Assembly: GCF_029360585.1 (NCBI RefSeq)
Contig: NZ_JAQZSJ010000003.1
Location: forward strand, 434,001-498,000
Direction of reading: 5' to 3'
Source of the DNA: Cohnella caldifontis
GTDB taxonomy: Bacteria > Bacillota > Bacilli > Paenibacillales > Paenibacillaceae
DNA: 64,000 bases
This document shows, one piece after another, positions 51,674-59,199 of the stretch. A program made the position numbers and the translations under genes. The notes below the pieces were generated by a model. The model was not told the DNA's origin and ran no database searches. It worked only from the letters and a program-made list of their open reading frames with translations. Position 1 is the stretch's first letter, and each line of letters starts with the position of its first letter.

Positions 51674-52399
51674 ATGAAAATCGTCCTGATCATCCAAGCA
51701 AGAATGGGTTCTACGAGGCTGCCCGGCAAAGTGCTGTTTCCGCTGGGAGATACGGTCGTGCTTGACTACGACGTTTCCCGTTGCCGCAAGGATCCTCGGA
51801 TTGCCGACGTGATCGTCGCGACTTCGACGCTGGAGCAGGATAACCCGATCGCGGATTGGTGCGGACATCGCGGGGTTACTTGTTACCGCGGATCCGAGGA
51901 CGACGTGTTAGCCCGCTACTACGATTGCGCCAGAGCCTATGAACCGGATTACGTGATCCGCGTAACCAGCGATTGCCCTTTTATCGATCACGAGATCATC
52001 AGCGGGATCATTGATACGATGGAACGAAGCCCTTGCGACGTCGTGATCGCGGACGGAGAATTGCCTCGGGGACTTTGGAGCGAAATCGTTTCTTTTTCGG
52101 CTTTATCGTATATGTACGCCAACGGACGCGAATCCAGACACCGGGAGCACGTTACCTATTATGCCTACGAATTTCCGGAACGCTTTCGCTCCGTGACCTA
52201 TTCCGTTCCGATAGAGATGCGGCATCCGCATTTGCGCATTACGTTAGACACCCCCGAGGACTATCAAATGCTGAAGAGAGTCGCCTCCCGCTTCTCTGGG
52301 GATATAGAAGTCTCCTCCAAGCGAGTGGTCTCCTATTTGCTGGATCATCCCGAAGTCGCTCGGATCAACGCGCACATCCAGCAAAAGCCTGTCCAGTAA
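51674..52399 (+). CDS. Cytidylyltransferase-like protein (SpsF/PseF type)
   Basis: Likely activates a nonulosonic acid with CTP, or a related sugar. 241 residues: IIQARMGSTRLPGKVL (nucleotide-binding, with the RxxSTRLPGK of the CMP-NeuAc/KDO synthetase-like SpsF group), VATSTLEQDNPIADWC, RGSEDDVLARYYDCA and RVTSDCPFID. In Bacillus the SpsF group goes with a NeuB-like SpsE for spore-coat sugar; the PseI-like gene is 3 kb on. Confidence 0.85.
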   Translation: MKIVLIIQARMGSTRLPGKVLFPLGDTVVLDYDVSRCRKDPRIADVIVATSTLEQDNPIADWCGHRGVTCYRGSEDDVLARYYDCARAYEPDYVIRVTSDCPFIDHEIISGIIDTMERSPCDVVIADGELPRGLWSEIVSFSALSYMYANGRESRHREHVTYYAYEFPERFRSVTYSVPIEMRHPHLRITLDTPEDYQMLKRVASRFSGDIEVSSKRVVSYLLDHPEVARINAHIQQKPVQ

Positions 52400-52418
52400 C
52401 CCGTCAGGAGGCATCCTC

Positions 52419-52991
52419 ATGTATCGCTGTCTTTCGAAGCAATCTTGGAAGTATGAAGGTTATACGATCGTTCCCCTGCGGCACCAGGACATCCAGTCGA
52501 TCCGGCAATGGCGCAACGAGCAGATGGACGTGCTCCGGCAAAATCGGGAGCTGACGGAAGAAGGGCAGGAACGTTATTACCGGGAAACCGTCACGGCATC
52601 CTTCGAGGCGGAGCAGCCCCGGATCATCCTGTTCAGCTATTTGTCCGGGAACCGTTGCATCGGTTATGGCGGGCTGACCAACGTCGATTGGGATTCCCGA
52701 AGAGCGGAAATTTCATTCCTTGTGGAAACGTCCCGTACGACGGACGAATTCCTCTATAAGGAAGATTTTGCCGCTTTTCTTCGTTTGATGAAGGATTTAT
52801 CGTTCCAAGGGCTTCAATTCAACCGTTTGTTTACCGAAACATTTGATATCCGGCCCGGACATATCGGGATATTGGAATCCGAAGGATTCCGGCTGGAAGG
52901 AAGAATGCGGCAGCATGTCCGGATTCAGGGCCGCTTCGTAGACTCCCTGATTCACGGGTACTTAAAGGAGTATGAAGATGCTCGAAAATAA
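52419..52991 (+). CDS. GNAT acetyltransferase, PseH-like
   Basis: Would N-acetylate an amino sugar nucleotide from acetyl-CoA. 190 residues: IVPLRHQDIQSIRQWRNEQMDVLRQN is the opening of PseH/RimL-like GNATs; GYGGLTNVDWDSRRAEISFLVE and RPGHIGILESEGFRLEGRMRQHV cover the acetyl-CoA core. Lies between the cytidylyltransferase and epimerase/ATP-grasp genes; overlaps the latter by 14 bases. The exact substrate is inferred from PseB/PseC being present. Confidence 0.8.
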   Translation: MYRCLSKQSWKYEGYTIVPLRHQDIQSIRQWRNEQMDVLRQNRELTEEGQERYYRETVTASFEAEQPRIILFSYLSGNRCIGYGGLTNVDWDSRRAEISFLVETSRTTDEFLYKEDFAAFLRLMKDLSFQGLQFNRLFTETFDIRPGHIGILESEGFRLEGRMRQHVRIQGRFVDSLIHGYLKEYEDARK

Positions 52992-54891
52992 AAAGGTTTT
53001 CGTCAGCGGAGGGGCCGGCGTGATCGGGACGGCCTTGGTGGAGAAGCTGCTCCGTGCAGGAGCGAACGTGATCGTGGGGGATCTGAAGCCGAGACCTGTC
53101 GATTGGGACGACCGCATCGTGTATCGGCAAGGGGACCTGAACGAGATCACGAAAGAGGAACTCGAATGGTATGAACCGGAATACTTTTTCCACCTTGCCG
53201 CAACCTTCGAGCGTTCGACGGAGACGTACGAATTTTGGGAGGAGAACTTCAGCCATAATTTGCGGTTAAGCCATCATTTGATGACTTGCTTAAAGGACAG
53301 CCCCACATTGCGAAGAGTCGTTTTCGCCTCGAGTTATCTCATTTACGACCAGAAACAATATACGTTCGATCAGCCGGCGGACCGACCGGTCAGTCTTCAA
53401 GAGTCGGACACGATCAGTCCCCGGAATCTGTGCGGGGCGGCCAAGCTCGTTCATGAAGTGGAACTCGATTTTCTGAACCATTTCAACGAGGGAAGGTTTA
53501 CGACGGTATGCCCCCGGATTTTCCGCAGCTATGGCAAGCATTCCCGTGATGTCATATCCCGATGGATTCGGATGCTGTTGAATGGGGAAACGTTAACCGT
53601 CTATAAAAAGGAAGGGATATTCGACTACGTTTACGCGGAGGACGTGGCGGAAGGCCTGATCCGGCTGGCCGAAAGCCCGGCGACCGGAATCGTGAATTTG
53701 GGAAGCGGGCGGTCGCGAAGGGTATCAGAAGTGATTGAAGTGCTGCGTCAGCATTTCCCCGATCTTCGAACGGTCGATTCCGATTTGCCGATTCCCTTCG
53801 AAGCATCCCAAGCCGACATGACCCGGTTCAGGGAATGGACGAATTGGCTGCCCGAGCATCGGCTCGAAGACGCGATCCCGAAAATGATCGCCTTCGAGCG
53901 GGGGCGAATGGACCGGGACGAGCAACATGAATCCGTTAAGCCGATCCATGTTCTCGTGACCAGCATTTCGAAAAAAATTCCATTGCTGAAGATGGTACGC
54001 CGCGGCTTGAATAAAATGGGGCCCGATTCGAAATTGTACGGCGCCGATCTGGATCCTGATTGCATCGGCCGTTATTTCGTCGACGAATTTTGGGAAATGC
54101 CGCGGATCACGGAACTGTCCGTCGAGGATTTGCTCGATTATTGCCGTGAGCGGGGCATTACGGCGATCATCCCGACCCGTGACGGTGAGTTGGCTTTCTT
54201 CGCCGAACATAAGACGACGTTGGAGAGCCATGGGATCGGCGTTATGGTGTCGCCGCTGCCGACCGTGAAAAGCTGTCTGGACAAGTTGGAATTCTATCGG
54301 AAAATGAATGCCGCAGGATTTCCCGCGATTCCTGCGTCGGAGGTTATGGAGTCGGAATCCGCGGGTCTTTGGGTGGTCAAAGAGCGTTACGGCGCCGGAT
54401 CGGCCGGCGTCGGCCTTCGGTTAACGCCGGACGAGGCCTCCGAACATGCGGCCCGATTGTCTCATCCGATCTACCAACCTTACGTCCACGGACGGGAGTA
54501 CAGCATCGATCTGTACCGGGATCTTTCCGGCCATACCAAGGGTGTCGTTACCAGAACCAGGGACACTGTAGTCGGCGGCGAATCGCAAGTCACGACGACG
54601 GTCCGCCTTCCCGAGTTGGAGCGGCTTTGCGCGGAAATGGCGGAATCGCTCGGGATCTACGGACACGCCGTACTCCAAGTGATCGAGGACGAAGCCGGCC
54701 GCTTTCATGTGGTAGAGTGCAACAGCCGGATTGGGGGAGCTTCCCGGCTCAGCATGGAAGCCGGATTGGACAGCCTGTATTGGTTTTTCCTCGAAACAAA
54801 GGGCGTCCGGTTGGAGCCGTATCCTTTTGCGCGATCATTGCAAGAGAAACGATTGATCCGCTATGCCGAGGACCGAATCGAATGCCTGTAA
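52978..54891 (+). CDS. Epimerase–ATP-grasp fusion protein
   Basis: 637 residues joining two enzymes. Residues 1-310: extended SDR (VFVSGGAGVIGTALVEKL, ASSYLIYDQK, then GxxKLVHE in place of the usual YxxxK, i.e. CGAAKLVHEVE), NAD-binding. Residues about 320-637: ATP-grasp domain of the carbamoyl-phosphate-synthase/PylC type (HVLVTSISKKIPLLK, IIPTRDGELAFFAE, KLEFYRKMNAAGFPAIP, VVKERYGAGSAGVGL, FHVVECNSRIGGASRLSM). The SDR active-site Tyr seems replaced by Cys/Gly context, so that half may not catalyse. The ATP-grasp half would ligate a carboxylate, maybe a sugar acid, to an amine. ATG 52978 is seven bases after AAGGAG. Confidence 0.8.
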   Translation: MLENKKVFVSGGAGVIGTALVEKLLRAGANVIVGDLKPRPVDWDDRIVYRQGDLNEITKEELEWYEPEYFFHLAATFERSTETYEFWEENFSHNLRLSHHLMTCLKDSPTLRRVVFASSYLIYDQKQYTFDQPADRPVSLQESDTISPRNLCGAAKLVHEVELDFLNHFNEGRFTTVCPRIFRSYGKHSRDVISRWIRMLLNGETLTVYKKEGIFDYVYAEDVAEGLIRLAESPATGIVNLGSGRSRRVSEVIEVLRQHFPDLRTVDSDLPIPFEASQADMTRFREWTNWLPEHRLEDAIPKMIAFERGRMDRDEQHESVKPIHVLVTSISKKIPLLKMVRRGLNKMGPDSKLYGADLDPDCIGRYFVDEFWEMPRITELSVEDLLDYCRERGITAIIPTRDGELAFFAEHKTTLESHGIGVMVSPLPTVKSCLDKLEFYRKMNAAGFPAIPASEVMESESAGLWVVKERYGAGSAGVGLRLTPDEASEHAARLSHPIYQPYVHGREYSIDLYRDLSGHTKGVVTRTRDTVVGGESQVTTTVRLPELERLCAEMAESLGIYGHAVLQVIEDEAGRFHVVECNSRIGGASRLSMEAGLDSLYWFFLETKGVRLEPYPFARSLQEKRLIRYAEDRIECL

Positions 54892-55550
54892 TCGTATTCG
54901 ACCTGGATGACACCTTGTATGAAGAGATCACGTTCGTGCGCAGCGGGTTTCGGGCCGTCGCGGCCTACTTGCACCGCAGGTTTGGCATCCATCCCGAGGA
55001 AAGTTATGCCGAAATGATCGAGATCTTGGATGCCGAAGGGCGCGGCCGGGTGTTCGACCGGATGCTCGCCTTGCATAACCGTCTCAGCGTACAGCTGACG
55101 AAGGAATGTTTGGCGGTTTACCGATCCCATGAACCCGCCATCGCCCTGGCTGCGGATGCGGTGAAATGTTTGGAGCAGCTTGCGGCTTTTCCCATCTATA
55201 TCGTGACGGATGGAAATAAGCTGGTTCAACGAAGAAAACTGCAAGCGCTTGGGCTCCTGGATGACCCCCGGATCCGCCGCTGCTTCATCACCCGCAGATT
55301 CGGGGTCCGCAACGAGAAGCCTTCCCCCTATTGTTTTTTGAAGATTTGCGAATTGGAGAGGGCGAATCCGGAAGACGTCATCTATATCGGCGACAATCCG
55401 AATAAGGATTTCGTGGGCATCAAACCGCTGGGGTTCCGGACCGTTCGCATTCTCCGGGGCGCTTACGCGAAGCTTCGGATGCGGGAAACCCATGAGGCCG
55501 ACCGCCAAATCCGGGATCTAGCGGAACTGAAAGACATCATCTTCGAATAG
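54882..55550 (+). CDS. HAD-family phosphatase
   Basis: 222 residues of HAD-IA type: VFDLDDTLYEE (Asp7 nucleophile, Asp9 acid/base), IVTDGNKLVQRRKLQALGL, NEKPSPYCF and YIGDNPNKDFVGIKPLG. In a cluster with a NeuB/PseI-type synthase this could remove the 9-phosphate from a sialic-acid-like product, as N-acylneuraminate-9-phosphatases do, but the substrate is not shown by the sequence. Overlaps the preceding gene by ten bases. Confidence 0.82.
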   Translation: MPVIVFDLDDTLYEEITFVRSGFRAVAAYLHRRFGIHPEESYAEMIEILDAEGRGRVFDRMLALHNRLSVQLTKECLAVYRSHEPAIALAADAVKCLEQLAAFPIYIVTDGNKLVQRRKLQALGLLDDPRIRRCFITRRFGVRNEKPSPYCFLKICELERANPEDVIYIGDNPNKDFVGIKPLGFRTVRILRGAYAKLRMRETHEADRQIRDLAELKDIIFE

Positions 55551-55562
55551 GGAGGGCACGAC

Positions 55563-56615
55563 ATGCCTGAAATACGGATCGGGAATCGAACCATCGGGAG
55601 GTCCGCGCGTCCGTTTATCATAGCGGAAATGTCCGGCAATCATAACCAATCGCTGGATAGGGCGCTCGAAATCGTCGAGGCGGCCGCCCGCGCCGGCGTA
55701 GACGCCCTGAAAATCCAAACCTACACGGCTCAAACGATGACGCTCGACATTCACGAGGGCGATTTTTTCATCGACGACCCCAGCAACCACTGGGAAGGCA
55801 GCTCCTTATACGATTTATACCTGCAGGCTTATACGCCTTGGGAGTGGCACGAACCGATCTTCCGCCGCTGCAGGGAGTTGGGCATTTTGGGGTTCAGCAC
55901 CCCGTTCGACGAAACCGCGGTCGATTTCCTGGAGACGCTGGACGTACCGGCCTATAAAATCGCGTCTTTCGAGAACGTCGATCTGCCGTTGATCCGCAAG
56001 GCGGCCGCAACGGGGAAACCGCTGATCGTTTCTACCGGGATGGCTACGGTGGCGGAACTGGACGAAATGGTCCGTACGGCCCGCGAGGCGGGATGCGAGG
56101 ACCTCGTATTGCTCAAATGCACGAGTTCTTATCCGGCGACGCCCGAAGACTCGAACCTTATGACGCTGCCGCACATGCGGCAGCTGTTCGGCTGTGAGGT
56201 CGGTTTATCCGACCATACTTTCGGCATCGGGGCTTCCGTCGCCTCGGTCGCGCTGGGCGCAACGGTAATCGAAAAGCATTTTACGCTGCGGAGAAGCGAC
56301 GGCGGCGTAGATTCCGTTTTTTCCATGGAACCGGAGGAAATGGCTTCGCTCGTCGTAGAGACCGAGCGCACCCGGTTGGCGCTGGGAGAAGTGCAATACG
56401 GTCCGCTCCAGAACGAAGGCGCGTCTCTCAAGCATAGGCGCTCCCTCTACATCGCGGAGGACATGAAGGCTGGCGACAGCTTTACGCCCGCGAACTTGCG
56501 GGCCATTCGCCCCGGATTCGGATTGTCTCCGAAATATTACGACCTGTTGCTGGGCAAGCGGGTGAAACGGGACGTGGCGAAAGGAACGGCCGTGACTTGG
56601 GAGCTGCTTTTATAA
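55563..56615 (+). CDS. PseI/NeuB-like nonulosonic acid synthase
   Basis: Condenses phosphoenolpyruvate with a six-carbon amino sugar to give a nine-carbon acid. 350 residues: TIM barrel (FIIAEMSGNHNQSLDRALEIVEAAARAGVDALKIQTY, FSTPFDETAVDFLE, KIASFENVDLPLIRK, LLKCTSSYPATPED, LSDHTFGIGASVASVALGATVIEKHFTL) and a C-terminal SAF/antifreeze-like domain from about 295 (RSLYIAEDMKAGDSFTPANLRAIRPG). The sequence favours pseudaminic acid synthase (PseI) over NeuB. Confidence 0.9.
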   Translation: MPEIRIGNRTIGRSARPFIIAEMSGNHNQSLDRALEIVEAAARAGVDALKIQTYTAQTMTLDIHEGDFFIDDPSNHWEGSSLYDLYLQAYTPWEWHEPIFRRCRELGILGFSTPFDETAVDFLETLDVPAYKIASFENVDLPLIRKAAATGKPLIVSTGMATVAELDEMVRTAREAGCEDLVLLKCTSSYPATPEDSNLMTLPHMRQLFGCEVGLSDHTFGIGASVASVALGATVIEKHFTLRRSDGGVDSVFSMEPEEMASLVVETERTRLALGEVQYGPLQNEGASLKHRRSLYIAEDMKAGDSFTPANLRAIRPGFGLSPKYYDLLLGKRVKRDVAKGTAVTWELLL

Positions 56616-56666
56616 AAGATCCGGATTTCGGGTATCGCGATTCATTTGGGAGGTCACGAAACGATC

Positions 56667-57614
56667 ATGAACATCCTTCTCACCGGCGGCGCCGGTTTTA
56701 TCGGCCGATGGGTGGCCAAACGTCTGCTTGCGGACGGCCATCGCGTCTGGATCCTGGACGATCTGTCCAACGGCCGCGAAGCGAACCTCGCGGAGTTTCG
56801 CGATCACGGCGGACTCGCCGCGTTTATCCAAGGCTCGATTTTGGACGAACCGCTTCTTTCCCGGCTGTTTTCGGAGAACCGCTTCGATATCTGTTACCAC
56901 TTGGGCGCTTCGATCAATGTGCAGGATTCGATCGACGATCCCCGCACTACGTTCAACAACGACACCGTGGGTACCTTTTATGTCCTCGAGCAATGCCGCA
57001 AATATAACGTCAAGGTCGTCTTTATGAGCACCTGCATGGTCTATGACCGGTGTGCGGACGAAACCGGCATTACGGAGCTCCATCCGACCAAACCCGCTTC
57101 GCCTTACGCGGGCGCCAAAATCGGGGCCGAGAACATGGTGCTGTCCTACTATCACGCATACGGACTGCCTACGGTTGTCATCCGTCCCTTTAATACATAT
57201 GGGCCGTTCCAGAAGACGGGGGGAGAGGGCGGCGTCGTCGCGATCTTCCTGAAAAACAAGCTGGCCGGCAAAACGCTCAACATTTACGGTGACGGCACGC
57301 AAACGCGCGATTTGCTGTACGTCGAGGATTGCGCGAGATTCGTCGTGGAAGCCGGGTACTCCGATGCCGTCAACGGGGAGATCGTCAATGCCGGCCTTGG
57401 CCGGGATATATCCGTTAACGACTTGGCCAAGCTCATCGTCGGCGACGAGAGCCGCATCGTTCACGTCGAGCACATCCATCCGCAGAGCGAGATCCAGAAG
57501 CTGCTGTGCAATTCGGCCAAAGCGGACCGCATGCTCGGATGGAAGCCGGAGGTTTCCTTGGAGGAAGGAATCCGCCGGACGGAGGAATGGATCCGGTCGA
57601 CCGACTTGATTTAA
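56667..57614 (+). CDS. NAD-dependent sugar-nucleotide epimerase/dehydratase
   Basis: 315-residue extended SDR. GGAGFIGRWVAKRLL binds NAD; MSTCMVYDRC and SPYAGAKIGAENMV give the Tyr-x3-Lys site (YAGAK); PFNTYGPFQKTGGEGGVVAIF and GDGTQTRDLLYVEDCA follow the GDP-mannose/UDP-GlcNAc 4,6-dehydratase pattern. ATG 56667 after GGGAGG. Directly before the aminotransferase gene, so it may make a 4-keto sugar for it. Confidence 0.85.
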   Translation: MNILLTGGAGFIGRWVAKRLLADGHRVWILDDLSNGREANLAEFRDHGGLAAFIQGSILDEPLLSRLFSENRFDICYHLGASINVQDSIDDPRTTFNNDTVGTFYVLEQCRKYNVKVVFMSTCMVYDRCADETGITELHPTKPASPYAGAKIGAENMVLSYYHAYGLPTVVIRPFNTYGPFQKTGGEGGVVAIFLKNKLAGKTLNIYGDGTQTRDLLYVEDCARFVVEAGYSDAVNGEIVNAGLGRDISVNDLAKLIVGDESRIVHVEHIHPQSEIQKLLCNSAKADRMLGWKPEVSLEEGIRRTEEWIRSTDLI

Positions 57615-57633
57615 GGAAGGGAAGAGGGAAGAG

Positions 57634-58806
57634 ATGTTGGAGAATCCCCGCAAACGCAGAGAGACCGTCCTTCCTTATGGCAGGCAGTCCATCGACGAGT
57701 CGGACATTCAAGCTGTCGTGGAGGTATTAAGAAGCGACTGGATTACCCAGGGGCCTGCCATCGAGCAGTTTGAGCGATCGGTGGCCGATTACGTGGGCGC
57801 CAAATACGCCGTGGCTTTCAGCAACGGAACGGCAGCGCTCCATGGCGCCTGCCACGCGGCGGGGATCGGTCCGGGCGACGAAGTCATCACGACGCCGATC
57901 ACGTTTCTGGCCAGCAGCAACTGCGTGCTGTATTGCGGCGGAACGCCCGTCTTCGCCGACATCCGGCCGGACACGTATAACTTAGACCCCGACGAGACGG
58001 CTAAGAAAATCACTTCTCGCACCAAGGCGATCATCGCGGTCGACTTTTCCGGTCAGCCCGTGGAAGCCGACAAATTCTCCAAGCTGGCGAACGACCGGGG
58101 GCTCGTCTTCATCCAGGACGCTGCCCATTCCCTGGGCGCCGAATATGCCGGACGCAAGGTCGGTACATGGGCGGACATGACGATGTTCAGCTTCCATCCG
58201 GTCAAACACGTCACGACGGGGGAAGGCGGCGTCATCGTGACCGACCGGGAAGATTTTCGGGACGCCCTAGTCGAATTCCGCAGCCACGGCATGACGAGGA
58301 ATCCGGACCGATTGGAGCGTAACGACGGCCCTTGGTATTACGAGATGCAATCGCTCGGGTACAACTACCGCATGACCGATCTGCAGGCCGCCCTCGGGGC
58401 ATCGCAGATGCACAAACTCCCTCGGTTTATCCAACGGCGCAGGGAGATCGTGTCGCGCTATAACGCGGCATTTTCGGCCATTCCCGGTCTTCGAACGCCT
58501 CATCAAAACCCGGATGCTTCCTCCAGTTGGCACTTGTATGTATTGCTCTGGGACGGAAACGTGATCGAAGGGGGCAGGGACCGCGCTTTCGAACGGCTGA
58601 GAGAGCGGATGATCGGCGTGAACGTACATTACATTCCGGTTTATCTCCAGCCCTATTACAAGCGGTTGGGATTCACCCCCGGCTTATGCCCGAACGCGGA
58701 AGCCTATTATCGGGCGGCGCTCACGCTTCCGCTTTTCCCGGCGATGACCGACGAGGATGTGGAAGACGTCATTCAAGCGGTCTCAGACGTTGCGAAAGGG
58801 CATTGA
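57634..58806 (+). CDS. PLP-dependent sugar aminotransferase (PseC/DegT type)
   Basis: Aminates a 4-keto-6-deoxy sugar nucleotide. 390 residues: LPYGRQSIDESDIQAVVEVL opening of PseC, FSNGTAALHGA for PLP phosphate, DAAHSLGAEY, and the PLP lysine in SFHPVKHVTTGEGG. Q-S-L-G-Y-N-Y-R-M-T-D follows as in the DegT/StrS group. With the PseB-like enzyme at 34278 it completes the first two steps to pseudaminic-type sugars. Last gene of the island; no terminator before the cold-shock gene promoter. Confidence 0.9.
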   Translation: MLENPRKRRETVLPYGRQSIDESDIQAVVEVLRSDWITQGPAIEQFERSVADYVGAKYAVAFSNGTAALHGACHAAGIGPGDEVITTPITFLASSNCVLYCGGTPVFADIRPDTYNLDPDETAKKITSRTKAIIAVDFSGQPVEADKFSKLANDRGLVFIQDAAHSLGAEYAGRKVGTWADMTMFSFHPVKHVTTGEGGVIVTDREDFRDALVEFRSHGMTRNPDRLERNDGPWYYEMQSLGYNYRMTDLQAALGASQMHKLPRFIQRRREIVSRYNAAFSAIPGLRTPHQNPDASSSWHLYVLLWDGNVIEGGRDRAFERLRERMIGVNVHYIPVYLQPYYKRLGFTPGLCPNAEAYYRAALTLPLFPAMTDEDVEDVIQAVSDVAKGH

Positions 58807-58825
58807 CACCGCTTTCAAAAAATCG

Positions 58826-58855
58826 TTGACACCAAACATTCCCTGATGATATATT
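58826..58855 (+). promoter_or_regulatory. Sigma-A promoter of the cold-shock gene
   Basis: TTGACA (58826-58831), 18-base spacer, TATATT (58850-58855), leaving a 5' leader of about 60 bases before the start. Confidence 0.7.
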
Positions 58856-58920
58856 CGGGTTAGGACGGGCCAAAATGCCTAATCCGAAAGTATCTGAACA
58901 GTGAAGGGAATGTTTAACGG

Positions 58921-59118
58921 ATGCAAGGTAAAGTGAAATGGTTTAACGCAGAGAAAGGTTACGGCTTCATCGAAACGGAACAAGGCGGCGACGTGTTCGT
59001 TCACTTTTCCGCGATCCAAATGGACGGCTATAAAGCCCTCGACGAAGGCCAAACCGTAGAATTCGACATCGTGCAAGGCGCACGCGGTCCGCAAGCAGCA
59101 AACGTTGTTAAAGTATAA
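58921..59118 (+). CDS. Cold-shock protein (CspA/CspB family)
   Basis: RNA chaperone of 65 residues. KGYGFIET and VFVHFSAI are the RNP1 and RNP2 nucleic-acid-binding motifs of the five-strand barrel, and [15 protein letters not shown] is the standard opening. A leader of about 60 bases could hold a cold-responsive fold, though no long cold box is seen. Confidence 0.96.
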   Translation: MQGKVKWFNAEKGYGFIETEQGGDVFVHFSAIQMDGYKALDEGQTVEFDIVQGARGPQAANVVKV

Positions 59119-59156
59119 GACTTGGACGAACTAGGAATTAACGAATATGACTTCAA

Positions 59157-59182
59157 AACCTCGGAGAACCTCCGAGGTTTTT
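59157..59182. terminator. Terminator between csp and the convergent glycosyltransferase
   Basis: A perfect 10-bp stem (59157-59166 with 59170-59179), three-base loop, five T residues on the forward side and AAAA/TTTT on the reverse side, so it can serve both genes. Confidence 0.85.
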
Positions 59183-59199
59183 GTTCGTGTTCGTGCATT

